From assembly GCF_040718835.1 (NCBI RefSeq), contig NZ_JBFEFG010000247.1, forward strand, positions 1-64,000: a stretch of 64,000 bases of DNA. The letters are read 5' to 3'. Shown one piece after another: positions 1-7,339 of this stretch. The position numbers and the translations under genes are program-made. Every line of letters starts with the position of its first letter. Positions within the stretch are counted from its first letter, which is position 1. Source of the stretch: Bremerella sp. JC817 (GTDB lineage: Bacteria; Planctomycetota; Planctomycetia; Pirellulales; Pirellulaceae). The notes beneath the pieces were generated by a model. It was not told the origin of the DNA, did no database searches, and saw only the letters and a program-made list of their open reading frames with translations.

Positions 1-180
1 CCGGCCAAGAAGGCACCGGCCAAGAAGGCACCGGCCAAGAAGGCACCGGCCAAGAAGGCACCGGCCAAGAAGGCACCGGCCAAGAAGGCACCGGCCAAGA
101 AGGCACCGGCCAAGAAGGCACCGGCCAAGAAGGCACGGGCCAAGAAGGCACCGGCCGAGAAGGCACCGGCCAAGAAGGGC
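1..180 (+). repeat. Tandem repeat, 12 units of 15 bp
   Basis: The unit is ccggccaagaaggca. The first nine copies (1-135) are base-for-base identical. Copies 10 to 12 carry one to three substitutions. Codon identity across copies points to recent slippage expansion rather than selection on protein sequence alone. The array begins at or before base 1, so the true copy number is unknown. Confidence 0.95.
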
Positions 181-192
181 CGGGTTAACTAG
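1..192 (+). CDS. C-terminal end of a lysine/alanine/proline-rich protein (5' end outside window)
   Basis: The window opens inside this gene. Frame 1 reads twelve consecutive pentapeptides Pro-Ala-Lys-Lys-Ala, with single changes near the end (one P to R, one K to E, final A to G), then G-R-V-N and a TAG at 190-192. The tail is strongly basic with no hydrophobic residues. Such tails occur in bacterial histone-H1-like DNA-binding proteins and as basic extensions on other planctomycete proteins. The body of the protein is missing, so the DNA-binding role is inference. The TAG stop overlaps the stop of a reading frame on the opposite strand (189-191). Confidence 0.75.
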   Translation, partial: PAKKAPAKKAPAKKAPAKKAPAKKAPAKKAPAKKAPAKKAPAKKARAKKAPAEKAPAKKGRVN

Positions 193-401
193 TCGCAATT
201 GTGTAAACTAGCTGAGCCAGTTTCTTCTATCAGTTCCATGATTTTAAGTTTTACTTTTTCCGAAAGTTGACTCCACTTGTTGAATATGAACCGAAGTTGG
301 GCCCTATCATTTAGGATTGCGTCGGATTCTGCGTTGGTCTTAGCTGAAATGGCATAATTCCTCGAGAAAAACGGATCTTCTTCGACTCCCCTAGGGGGTG
401 C
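189..401 (-). pseudogene. Integrase-tail-like open frame without a start codon (remnant)
   Basis: On the minus strand an open frame of 70 codons runs from just after a TAG (402-404) to the TAG at 189-191. It reads APPRGVEEDPFFSRNYA at the start and has a coherent amphipathic C-terminal part (FNKWSQLSEKVKLKIMELI). The pattern (PPRG-VE start, then W-x-x-L-x-x-x-V-K-x-x-I-x-x-L) resembles short tails found downstream of integrases in planctomycete genomes, from memory and not checked. No plausible start codon occurs before an ATG near the end. It is probably a fragment of a decayed integrative element. The alternative is a chance open frame. Confidence 0.4.
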
Positions 402-404
402 CTA

Positions 405-429
405 AAGCCGCAGCGATGCGGCTTTTTTT
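405..429 (+). terminator. Hairpin with T-tract, copy 1
   Basis: A perfect 8-bp stem aagccgca / tgcggctt with loop gcga is followed by a run of T. It reads as a rho-independent terminator on the plus strand, about 210 bp beyond the repeat-tail gene. A close copy lies at 1552-1574. Confidence 0.7.
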
Positions 430-843
430 ATGCGCTGATTTTCGTAAATCATCGTTCTATATGTGATTGCGACGAAGTGGAGAGGGCAGGAAGAACGCCG
501 TCTTCATCGCAACATCGCGACTTTCAGGCCACGGGCCTGATTTTAGAGAATCCCAGAGCGACCGCAGACGCCAACGTCCAGGCTGCTTGAACCGCTGCCT
601 GTTGGGTGCGGACATGCAGGTGCGTGCGCTTGGCGGATTGTTCGTGGGCAGGTTGAGTTCGCGTTTCGCACCGTCCATCGTATGGGCGAACTTCCGCGAT
701 TCGTCGGCGTAGCTGTCCGCCACGATTCACTTGCCTTTCGTCGGGCCGATCCGTGCGGGGCGTGGTAGGCACGTGATTACCACAGCACCAGCGTGAAGCT
801 TTCGCCAAGGATCAGCCGGCTACCCGAACCAATTTGGTCATAT
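430..843. other. Stretch with no recognisable gene
   Basis: Several overlapping short frames exist on both strands, but none has convincing amino-acid composition, a ribosome binding site or a recognisable motif. This is probably eroded mobile-element DNA. Confidence 0.5.
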
Positions 844-1149
844 TCACGCCAAAGCGTCCCGACCAAAATTGTTAATGATTACTCTCTCCGTCAACTGCTT
901 TGCAATTTTCGGGGAGACAAGGTCGGTTTCCAAGTCCTGATTCAGACTGCGTTGCATTGCCGCCGCTGCATCACCAGATTTGTAGGCAGCAATAACAGAT
1001 GCCTCAGTGGGCGCTTCCCCAAACGCAGCACGAATCGCATCGAAGTATTCTTCGGCTGGCTCGTTAGGGTATGGCCAGTTCGGGACAATCACAGTAATCC
1101 ACTGAGATATGTCACACGCCATGTGATGAATGATGTTCTCGCTTGACAT
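844..1149 (-). CDS. Hypothetical protein, 101 aa
   Basis: ATG at 1147-1149 opens a 101-residue frame with balanced, protein-like composition. The N-terminus is MSSENIIHHMACDISQW and the middle is acidic (EPAEEYFDAIRAAFGEAP), with helical character throughout and no signal peptide or membrane segment. I do not recognise a family. It lies just downstream of the helix-turn-helix remnant on the same strand, so it may be cargo of the same former element. No strong Shine-Dalgarno is visible before the ATG. Confidence 0.5.
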   Translation of the reverse strand: MSSENIIHHMACDISQWITVIVPNWPYPNEPAEEYFDAIRAAFGEAPTEASVIAAYKSGDAAAAMQRSLNQDLETDLVSPKIAKQLTERVIINNFGRDALA

Positions 1150-1182
1150 CGTTATGATTCTGCAAACTCCAAGTTGTTATTG

Positions 1183-1371
1183 TTATTCACCTCGAGGATA
1201 CCCTTGCCGTATCCATTCGCGGATTCCCTCGGCATCCCAAGGCGTCCAATAACTCATCTTTAGCGGCTTGGACATTGTGCCGTTGTTCTCCCATCGCCGG
1301 ATGGTCGAGGGGGCGCATACAAAACACCATGCCAGGCTACCGGCACCGATCGGGATTATCCGGTCGTCGTC
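1183..1371 (-). pseudogene. AlpA/MerR-like helix-turn-helix remnant
   Basis: The minus strand is open from after a TAA (1372-1374) to the TAA at 1183-1185. It encodes about 62 residues including PSTIRRWENNGTMSKPLK and WDAEGIREWIRQGYPRG. This is the layout of AlpA-type excisionase/helix-turn-helix proteins: a recognition helix S-T-I-R-R-W, a basic turn, and a C-terminal D-x-E-x-I-x-x-W-I-x-x-G. There is no start codon ahead of the domain and the usual N-terminal helix is degraded, so I call it a remnant. It sits 33 bp upstream of the small gene at 844-1149. Confidence 0.55.
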
Positions 1372-1761
1372 TTAATCCTGGCGAGGTTATCGTTTGTCGG
1401 TGTCATGTATATCCGCACCAGGAGCACCTACCAGTGTATCCGTCGGAGGAACCGGGTGTAGGGCCGTGCCGACCGGAGTGGTATGTGCCGTACAAGAGGT
1501 GTTCCTGTAGTAATCTGTGCCTTCGTTCCATCGTCTCCTAAGGGGAGGCCAAAGCCGTAGCGATGCGGTTTTTTTGTTTCTTGTCTTACGGTGGGCTGGG
1601 GCTCGGCGGGCGCACTTTCTTTGGGGTGTCGCCGGAATGTTGTGGATGGCCGGGCTCCGGATGTCAATTGGCTAGATCATCGGTGCTGTTCGTGGCCGTT
1701 TTCCTGCAAGTGCAGTGTGCGTCCGTTCTTGTTGACTTCGCGTGACTTGCGACCGATGGGA
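1372..1761. other. Stretch with no recognisable gene
   Basis: It holds only the second hairpin element (1552-1574) and short incoherent frames. On the minus strand next to the hairpin a frame reads LPLGDDGTKAQ. This resembles in position and pattern the PPRGVEEDP frame beside the first hairpin, so both may come from the same kind of element. Confidence 0.45.
1552..1574 (+). terminator. Hairpin with T-tract, copy 2
   Basis: The stem aagccgta / tgcggttt (two G-T pairs) has loop gcga and a following T run. The core is nearly identical to the hairpin at 405-429, including the loop and the short C/G-rich palindrome a few bases upstream. Confidence 0.6.
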
Positions 1762-1887
1762 GGCACGTTGAGTTCTCCTGCAGGAGGGTCGTGCCGAACC
1801 TCTCGGCTTCGGTATACCGCACGGTGTCAGGCCGGAAAGTCAGGCAATCAGAACTACGTTTACTGATGACGAGGTACGTCGTCATCA
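1762..1887 (+). promoter_or_regulatory. Structured leader upstream of the signalling cluster
   Basis: The 160 bases before the first kinase gene contain consecutive potential hairpins. ggcacg (1762-1767) pairs with cgtgcc (1790-1795) around a ctcctgcaggag palindrome. A second small hairpin with ccgaa/ttcgg arms follows. A perfect 9-bp stem tgatgacga (1864-1872) pairs with tcgtcatca (1879-1887). The dense pairing suggests a structured 5' leader. It does not match a riboswitch class I can recognise by eye. Confidence 0.35.
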
Positions 1888-1922
1888 AAGGCAGAAAACC
1901 AATAGCTGGAAGGGGTGGTCCA

Positions 1923-3713
1923 GTGACAAGTGATGTTTTACAAGAGAAAACGCTGTCGCGTATTCTTGTGATCGACGACAATCCGGCGATCCATGCCGAT
2001 TTTCGGAAGGTACTCGAGAATAAAGAACCAGATAACGCCTTGTCGGATCTCAGCGCCGAGCTTTTCGGGGTGCCAGTGTCGTCGCCGGAAATCAAGCCTC
2101 GATTCCGACTCGATGCCGCGCAGCAAGGGGAAGAAGGTCTTGAGAAACTAAAGCAGGCACTCAGTGACGGCTCGCCTTTCTCATTGGCGTTTGTTGACAT
2201 GCGGATGCCGCCTGGTTGGGACGGCCTGGAAACCATCGAGCATCTCTGGCAGGTCGACCCGCAATTGCATGTCGTGATCTGCACCGCCTATGCCGACTAT
2301 TCGTGGTCGGACGTCGTCGAGCGATTGGGAGCGAACGATCGCTGGTTGGTGCTGAAGAAGCCATTCGATAACGCTGAAGTTTGCCAAATGGCCTCGGCCC
2401 TGGTCGAGAAGCGTCGGCTGTCGGAAAAGCTGCGGGCTCACCTGGGCGAACTGGAAGATCGCCTCGATGAAGGAACGATCGCCCTCAAAGAACGCGAGCA
2501 GCGACTACGAAATATTCTGGATACCGCCCCGGACGGAATCATCACGTTTGACGCCGACGGTAACATCGAGTCGGTCAACAACGCCGCCTGCGAGTTGTTT
2601 GGTTTCGAGGTGAAGGAAGTTCTGGGGAACAAGGTGCAAGCCTTGCTGCACGACCAGGATGCCTGCGCTGCCGCAAACGTGCGCGACGCCTTCAAGCTGA
2701 CCGAATCCCGCAAGACGGCATCGATCGAACTCGATTCGACGCGGGTCAATCGATCGGTCTTTCCTGCCCAATGGACCGTCGGGCATTTTCGTAGCAGTGA
2801 AAGGCAGTTCTTTATTGCCATCGTGCGCGACTTGACCGAACATCGCCAATTGCAATGTAACCTGGCCCAGGCACAGAAGCTGGAGTCGGTCGGCCAGCTT
2901 GCCGCCGGAATCGCTCACGAGATCAACACACCAACGCAATACGTCGGTGACAATGTTCGTTTCCTTCGCGATTCGTTTGAAGACCTGACGTTGGCGCTCG
3001 ACAAACTGCAGTCGTTGCACGCGGCGTGCGAAAGCACAAATTACCTGCCAGACCTGGTGAAAGATATTCGCAAGGTTCTGGAAGACTCCGATATCGAATT
3101 CATATTAAGTGAAGCCCCAGACACGTTCTCGCAAACGCTTGATGGGATTAACCGTGTGGCGTCGATCGTTCAGGCGATGAAAGAGTTTTCGCACCCTGGC
3201 GATGAAGAGAAGAAGTTAGTGGATATCCACGCGGCGTTGACGACTTCGATCACCGTGTCGCGTAACGAATGGAAATACGTGGCGGACGTGCAGACCGATT
3301 TCGCTGCAGACATGCCTCGGATTCCTTGCCTGATCGGAAAGCTTAACCAGGTCTTTCTGAATTTGATCGTCAACGCGGCCCATGCGATTGCCGAAGCCAA
3401 CGGCAAGCAATCGAAGCAAAAGGGAACGATCACCATTCGAACTTCATATGGCGATGGCTGGGCACAGATCGATTTCACCGATACCGGGACCGGCATCCCG
3501 GCTGAAATCCAAGATCGCATCTTCGATCCGTTCTTCACGACCAAGGGGGTCGGCAAGGGAACCGGGCAAGGCTTAGCGATTGCTCGGAGCGTGGTCGTTG
3601 ACAAACATGGGGGCACGATCGAAGTTTTCACCGCCCAAGGACGAGGGACGACTTTCCGAATTCGTCTGCCTGTGGAGTCCGCTGATCGCCGGACTCGTGG
3701 AATGAGTGTCTAG
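1923..3713 (+). CDS. Hybrid histidine kinase, REC-PAS-HisKA-HATPase
   Basis: A cytoplasmic sensor kinase of 596 residues from the GTG at 1923, which has a GGAAGGGG ribosome site just before it; an ATG at 1866 is the alternative. An N-terminal receiver has the acidic pair in LVIDDN, phospho-acceptor Asp92 (FVDMRMP) and Lys146 (LKKPF). A PAS domain lies near residues 195-300. The phospho-acceptor is His332 in GIAHEINTP, with N box (NLIVNAAHAI), G1 (DTGTGIP) and G2 (GKGTGQGLAI). There is no membrane segment. A receiver in front of the kinase suggests that it receives phosphate from, or is gated by, another kinase. The next two genes start within or directly after its end, so the group is probably one transcript. 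Confidence 0.88.
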   Translation: MTSDVLQEKTLSRILVIDDNPAIHADFRKVLENKEPDNALSDLSAELFGVPVSSPEIKPRFRLDAAQQGEEGLEKLKQALSDGSPFSLAFVDMRMPPGWDGLETIEHLWQVDPQLHVVICTAYADYSWSDVVERLGANDRWLVLKKPFDNAEVCQMASALVEKRRLSEKLRAHLGELEDRLDEGTIALKEREQRLRNILDTAPDGIITFDADGNIESVNNAACELFGFEVKEVLGNKVQALLHDQDACAAANVRDAFKLTESRKTASIELDSTRVNRSVFPAQWTVGHFRSSERQFFIAIVRDLTEHRQLQCNLAQAQKLESVGQLAAGIAHEINTPTQYVGDNVRFLRDSFEDLTLALDKLQSLHAACESTNYLPDLVKDIRKVLEDSDIEFILSEAPDTFSQTLDGINRVASIVQAMKEFSHPGDEEKKLVDIHAALTTSITVSRNEWKYVADVQTDFAADMPRIPCLIGKLNQVFLNLIVNAAHAIAEANGKQSKQKGTITIRTSYGDGWAQIDFTDTGTGIPAEIQDRIFDPFFTTKGVGKGTGQGLAIARSVVVDKHGGTIEVFTAQGRGTTFRIRLPVESADRRTRGMSV

Positions 3714-3723
3714 GAGGGGTGTG

Positions 3724-4938
3724 ATGAGAACGATTCTTTTCGTCGATGACGAGCCGAATGTGCTGTCCGGGTTACGCCGGACGCTGCGCCAGTTTCGTGG
3801 CCAGTGGGCACTTCTGTTCGCCAACGGAGCGGAAGAAGCGGTCTCGATTCTGCGAAAACGAAAGCTCGATGTCATCGTCACCGATATGCAAATGCCTCGC
3901 ATCACAGGGGCTCAGCTTCTGAAGTATGTTGGCGACAAATATCCCGATATTGTGCGAGTGATGCTTTCGGGGCAGTCGGACGAAGAGAGCTTGCAGCTTT
4001 CCGTTTCGCGAACGCATCAATACTTTACCAAGCCTTGCGATCCGATCGAGTTGTTTCAGGCCGTGTCGCGCTCGTGTGCCCTACGCGACCGGCTTTCTAA
4101 CGAGAAGTTGAAGGCGTTGATCTCACAAACGCGAAGCTTGCCAAGCGCTCCGCAGATTTACGCGAAGGTGGTGGACGAGCTTCAGTCGACCGATGCCTGC
4201 CTGCGGACGATCGCCGATCTGATCTCGCAAGATGTGGCAATGAGTACCAAGCTATTGCAATTGGTGAACTCATCCTTCTTCAGTTTAAAACGCCGAGTGG
4301 AAAGCCCAGCCCAGGCCGCGGCGTTATTGGGACTGAATGTCTTGCGGCCGGTGGTGCTGACCGTGGGGATCTTCTCGCAGTTCGACGTGAAGAACGAGAG
4401 TCCGTTTTCGATGGTGGCTTTCTCGGATCACGCCATGGCTGTTGGCCAGGTCGCCGAGATGATCGCCGAAGATCTGGAGGCTCCTAAGCAAATAGTCGAC
4501 GATTCGCAGATGGCTGGCTTCGTGCACGATGTCGGGCAGCTACTGCTCGCTTCACGAATGCCAGATACTTACGAACAAGTGCATCGCGATGTCGTCGAAC
4601 GGAAGCAAGACCTGTACGAGACCGAAGTCCAATACTTTGGTACGACGCACCTTCTGGTCGGGGCGCACTTGTTAGCTTTGTGGGGATTGCCACAACCAAT
4701 TGTCGAGGCCGTGGCCTTTCATGCCAAGCCGCGTGAAATGGAGACAGAAGAATTCAATCCGCTGGTCGCGGTCCATGTGGCCAACGTGCTGGTGAATGAA
4801 ACCACGCTACAGAATCCGATAGAAGTCGATGCCCAACTTGATCTCGAATGGCTGGATGGTTTAGGCCTGGCTGATCACATCGATCGATGGCGAGATCGCG
4901 TTCGGGTGATGGTCAGCAAAGGGGGGCGACATGAATAA
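3724..4938 (+). CDS. Response regulator with HDOD output domain
   Basis: 404 residues. The ATG at 3724 is chosen because a near-perfect AGGAGGGG precedes it. The upstream in-frame ATG at 3706 lies inside the previous gene. The receiver spans residues 1-120, with DDE near the N-terminus, phospho-acceptor Asp54 (VTDMQMP) and Lys103 (YFTKPCD). An HDOD domain covers about 130-330, with SLPSAPQIYAKV, the QDVAMSTKLLQLVNSSFF segment and GFVHDVGQLLL. HDOD proteins relate to HD phosphohydrolases but usually lack catalysis and act in signalling. It is translationally coupled to the kinase before it, and its stop overlaps the start of the next gene. Confidence 0.88.
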   Translation: MRTILFVDDEPNVLSGLRRTLRQFRGQWALLFANGAEEAVSILRKRKLDVIVTDMQMPRITGAQLLKYVGDKYPDIVRVMLSGQSDEESLQLSVSRTHQYFTKPCDPIELFQAVSRSCALRDRLSNEKLKALISQTRSLPSAPQIYAKVVDELQSTDACLRTIADLISQDVAMSTKLLQLVNSSFFSLKRRVESPAQAAALLGLNVLRPVVLTVGIFSQFDVKNESPFSMVAFSDHAMAVGQVAEMIAEDLEAPKQIVDDSQMAGFVHDVGQLLLASRMPDTYEQVHRDVVERKQDLYETEVQYFGTTHLLVGAHLLALWGLPQPIVEAVAFHAKPREMETEEFNPLVAVHVANVLVNETTLQNPIEVDAQLDLEWLDGLGLADHIDRWRDRVRVMVSKGGRHE

Positions 4939-6109
4939 GCGCGTTCTGTTTGTCGACGACGACCCCAACTTGCTGCGAGGTTTGAACCGGCAACTCCGAA
5001 AGAAGTACGAAGTCTTCACCGCGGTCAGTGGCGAAGACGCATTGGCGATGATGGCCGACCAAGGGCCGTTTGCCGTGGTGGTTTCGGACATGCAGATGCC
5101 TGAAATGGACGGGGCGGAGTTCTTGTCGCAGGCAAAGCAACAGAATCGCGACACGATCCGGATCATGTTAACAGGCGACGCCGGCCAGGCCACGGCGATC
5201 GAAGCAGTGAACAGCGGCGAAGTGTTTCGGTTCGCGACCAAGCCTTGCCCGATCGAAAAACTGACGCCATTGATTGACGCCGGAATCGAACAGTATCGCC
5301 TGATTACATCGGAACGAAGTGTACTGACGAAGACACTTGGTGGCAGTGTGGGGGTGCTGACCGAGTTGCTTTCGCTGAATAATCCGGTCGCGTTTGGTCG
5401 CACTGGCCGCATTCGCTCTTTGGCGAAACGCTTCGCCCCGCTGATGCCAGAAGTCGAGGCCTGGGAAGTGGAGTTGGCCGCGATGTTGTTTCCAATCGGA
5501 AGCATGTCGGTGCCAGAGTCCCTTCTGGTACGTGCCGCGAGTGGTGAGTCGTTAACCAATGCCGAGCGTGATCAGCTCGATAGTCAGGCTGCCGTGGCGA
5601 GCCGGTTGATCAACAAGATTCCACGGCTGAAGAGCGTCGCCAAAATTGTCGCTTACCAGGCGAAAGCTTTCGATGGTACCGGCTCTCCTAAGGACAACGT
5701 ATCGGGGGAAGCGATACCAGTTGGAGCGAGGGTCTTAAAGCTACTGCTCGACTTTGATGCCTTAACCGAAGCAGGCATGGAAGAGAGTCGTGCCGTGGCG
5801 ATATTGTCCGGCAAGAAGGGGCAATACGATCCTGATATCCTCGAACTTCTGCGCGAGATGATCGGTGTCGACTACGTCATTCGCGAGATTCATATTGGTC
5901 AGCTCGAGGACGGCATGCTACTGGAATCGAATCTCTGCACCGAAGATGGCGAGGTCCTTCTGGCTCGCGGACGCTACGTAAGCCCCTTGATTCTGGAGCG
6001 GCTGCAAGAGTTTAAGCGATCGCGCCCCGTCAAGAAGATCATCCAGATTCGTGAATTGCGTCAGACGACCGTGTCGACGTCGAAAGATGAAACTCCTGTG
6101 CCTGCGTAA
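4931..6109 (+). CDS. Response regulator with degenerate HD-GYP-like domain
   Basis: 392 residues, overlapping the previous gene by 8 bp. The receiver has Asp53 (VSDMQMP) and Lys104 (FATKPCP). The rest aligns by eye with RpfG-type HD-GYP domains: ELAAMLFPIGSMSVPE stands where AALLHDIGKIGIPD is usual, and AYQAKAFDGTGSPKDN where the HHE-WDGSGYP block is usual. The metal-binding His-Asp pair is Phe-Pro here, the His pair before DG is lost, and GYP reads GSP. It is therefore unlikely to hydrolyse cyclic di-GMP and may bind a ligand or partner instead. The C-terminal 90 residues (from about 300) are unassigned. Confidence 0.82.
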   Translation: MNKRVLFVDDDPNLLRGLNRQLRKKYEVFTAVSGEDALAMMADQGPFAVVVSDMQMPEMDGAEFLSQAKQQNRDTIRIMLTGDAGQATAIEAVNSGEVFRFATKPCPIEKLTPLIDAGIEQYRLITSERSVLTKTLGGSVGVLTELLSLNNPVAFGRTGRIRSLAKRFAPLMPEVEAWEVELAAMLFPIGSMSVPESLLVRAASGESLTNAERDQLDSQAAVASRLINKIPRLKSVAKIVAYQAKAFDGTGSPKDNVSGEAIPVGARVLKLLLDFDALTEAGMEESRAVAILSGKKGQYDPDILELLREMIGVDYVIREIHIGQLEDGMLLESNLCTEDGEVLLARGRYVSPLILERLQEFKRSRPVKKIIQIRELRQTTVSTSKDETPVPA

Positions 6110-6142
6110 GCCGCGGCCATCAGCCTTTGGATACCTGTAAGA

Positions 6143-7339
6143 ATGAACTGCCGAGCCTTTCAGAATCTATTTTCGATTGCGATCGTCACCGCTGTGATGT
6201 GGCAGGCAATGCCGATCGTTGTGGTCCAAGCCGAGGACGATGTCGTGATCGGTATGTCGACCGCTCTGTCGGGGCCAACCGCCAGGCTAGGGCTCGATAT
6301 GCGCGCCGGGGTGAATGCTGCCTTTCAAGAGATCAACAACCAGGGAGGCGTGAATGGTCGGATGGTCCGGTTGATTGCCTTGGACGATGCCTACGAGCCC
6401 CGTAACTGTCGCAACAACATGGTGCAGTTGATTGGTAATGAGAATGTGATGGCGATCATTGGGAACGTCGGTACGCCGACGGCGGTTGTGGCGGTGCCTC
6501 TGGCGAATGAACATCGTATTCCGTTTGTGGCACCGTTCACCGGTGCGAGCTTGTTACGAAAATCGCCACCCGATCGTTACGTGGTGAACTACCGCGCCAG
6601 CTATGCAGAAGAAACGGCGGCGATGGTGAAGGGGCTTGTGCAGGCAGGGATTAAGCCGAGCGAGATCGCCTTCTTCACTCAGGATGATAGCTATGGCGAC
6701 GATGGGTACTACGGCGGTCTAGCCGCAATTCAAAGCATTCGTCCCGAGATCACGCAGATCGAAATCGCCCATGGTCGATACGAACGGAATTCGCAAGCCG
6801 TCGAATCAGCGCTGGCCGATCTGCTGGTTCATTCGCCCACACCGAAGGCCGTGATCATGATCGGCGCGTATGCGCCTTGTGCCGAGTTCATTCGACTATC
6901 GAAGGCGAATGGTTTCGAGCCCAGGTTCTTGAACGTGTCGTTTGTCGGCGTCGATCCGTTACTCAAAGCGCTAGGCACACTAAGCGAGGGAGTCGTGGTG
7001 ACGCAAGTGGTTCCGCACTATGAGGGTAATACCCCCATCGCCCTCGAGTATCGCCAGGCGATGCAGAAGTTTCAGCCAGACGAGCAACTCTCGTTCGGTT
7101 CACTGGAAGGGTACATCGCCGGCCGCTTGTTGCTGCGGTCGATGCAATCGATCGAAGGTAGGTTGACCCGAGAGAAAATTGTGGAGGCCTTCGACCAGAT
7201 GGGTGACTTCGACCTCGGGCTGGGAGTCCCACTCCACTTGAGCTGCAACGATCATCAGGCCAGCAATATGGTTTGGCCGACGATCATTCGAGATCAGAAA
7301 ATCCTTCCCATGAACTGGAGTGATGGGGATGATCAGTAA
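6143..7339 (+). CDS. Periplasmic ligand-binding protein, amino-acid/urea ABC type
   Basis: 398 residues with an N-terminal signal peptide (hydrophobic stretch to about residue 29, cleavage near VQA-ED). The mature part follows the LivJ/UrtA-like Peripla_BP_6 plan: VVIGMSTALSGPTARLG at the start, GGVNGRMVRLIALDDAYEP, and alternating Rossmann-like lobes. No ABC permease or ATPase gene is nearby. The gene is flanked by two-component genes and overlaps the next kinase by 20 bp. I infer that it works as a periplasmic ligand sensor for the membrane kinase rather than in uptake. The ligand is unknown. Confidence 0.82.
   Translation: MNCRAFQNLFSIAIVTAVMWQAMPIVVVQAEDDVVIGMSTALSGPTARLGLDMRAGVNAAFQEINNQGGVNGRMVRLIALDDAYEPRNCRNNMVQLIGNENVMAIIGNVGTPTAVVAVPLANEHRIPFVAPFTGASLLRKSPPDRYVVNYRASYAEETAAMVKGLVQAGIKPSEIAFFTQDDSYGDDGYYGGLAAIQSIRPEITQIEIAHGRYERNSQAVESALADLLVHSPTPKAVIMIGAYAPCAEFIRLSKANGFEPRFLNVSFVGVDPLLKALGTLSEGVVVTQVVPHYEGNTPIALEYRQAMQKFQPDEQLSFGSLEGYIAGRLLLRSMQSIEGRLTREKIVEAFDQMGDFDLGLGVPLHLSCNDHQASNMVWPTIIRDQKILPMNWSDGDDQ

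Noticed and set aside
1..180. CRISPR-like array
   Set aside because: Units are contiguous 15-bp repeats without spacers and in frame with a coding region.
457..808. Overlapping frames of 81 to 94 codons on both strands
   Set aside because: Arg/Pro/Gln-rich composition typical of shadow frames in GC-rich DNA, several overlapping with equal claims, and no start signals.
1762..1887. Leader as a known cyclic di-GMP or other riboswitch
   Set aside because: Pairing is present but the conserved loops of the riboswitch classes I know are not recognisable by eye.
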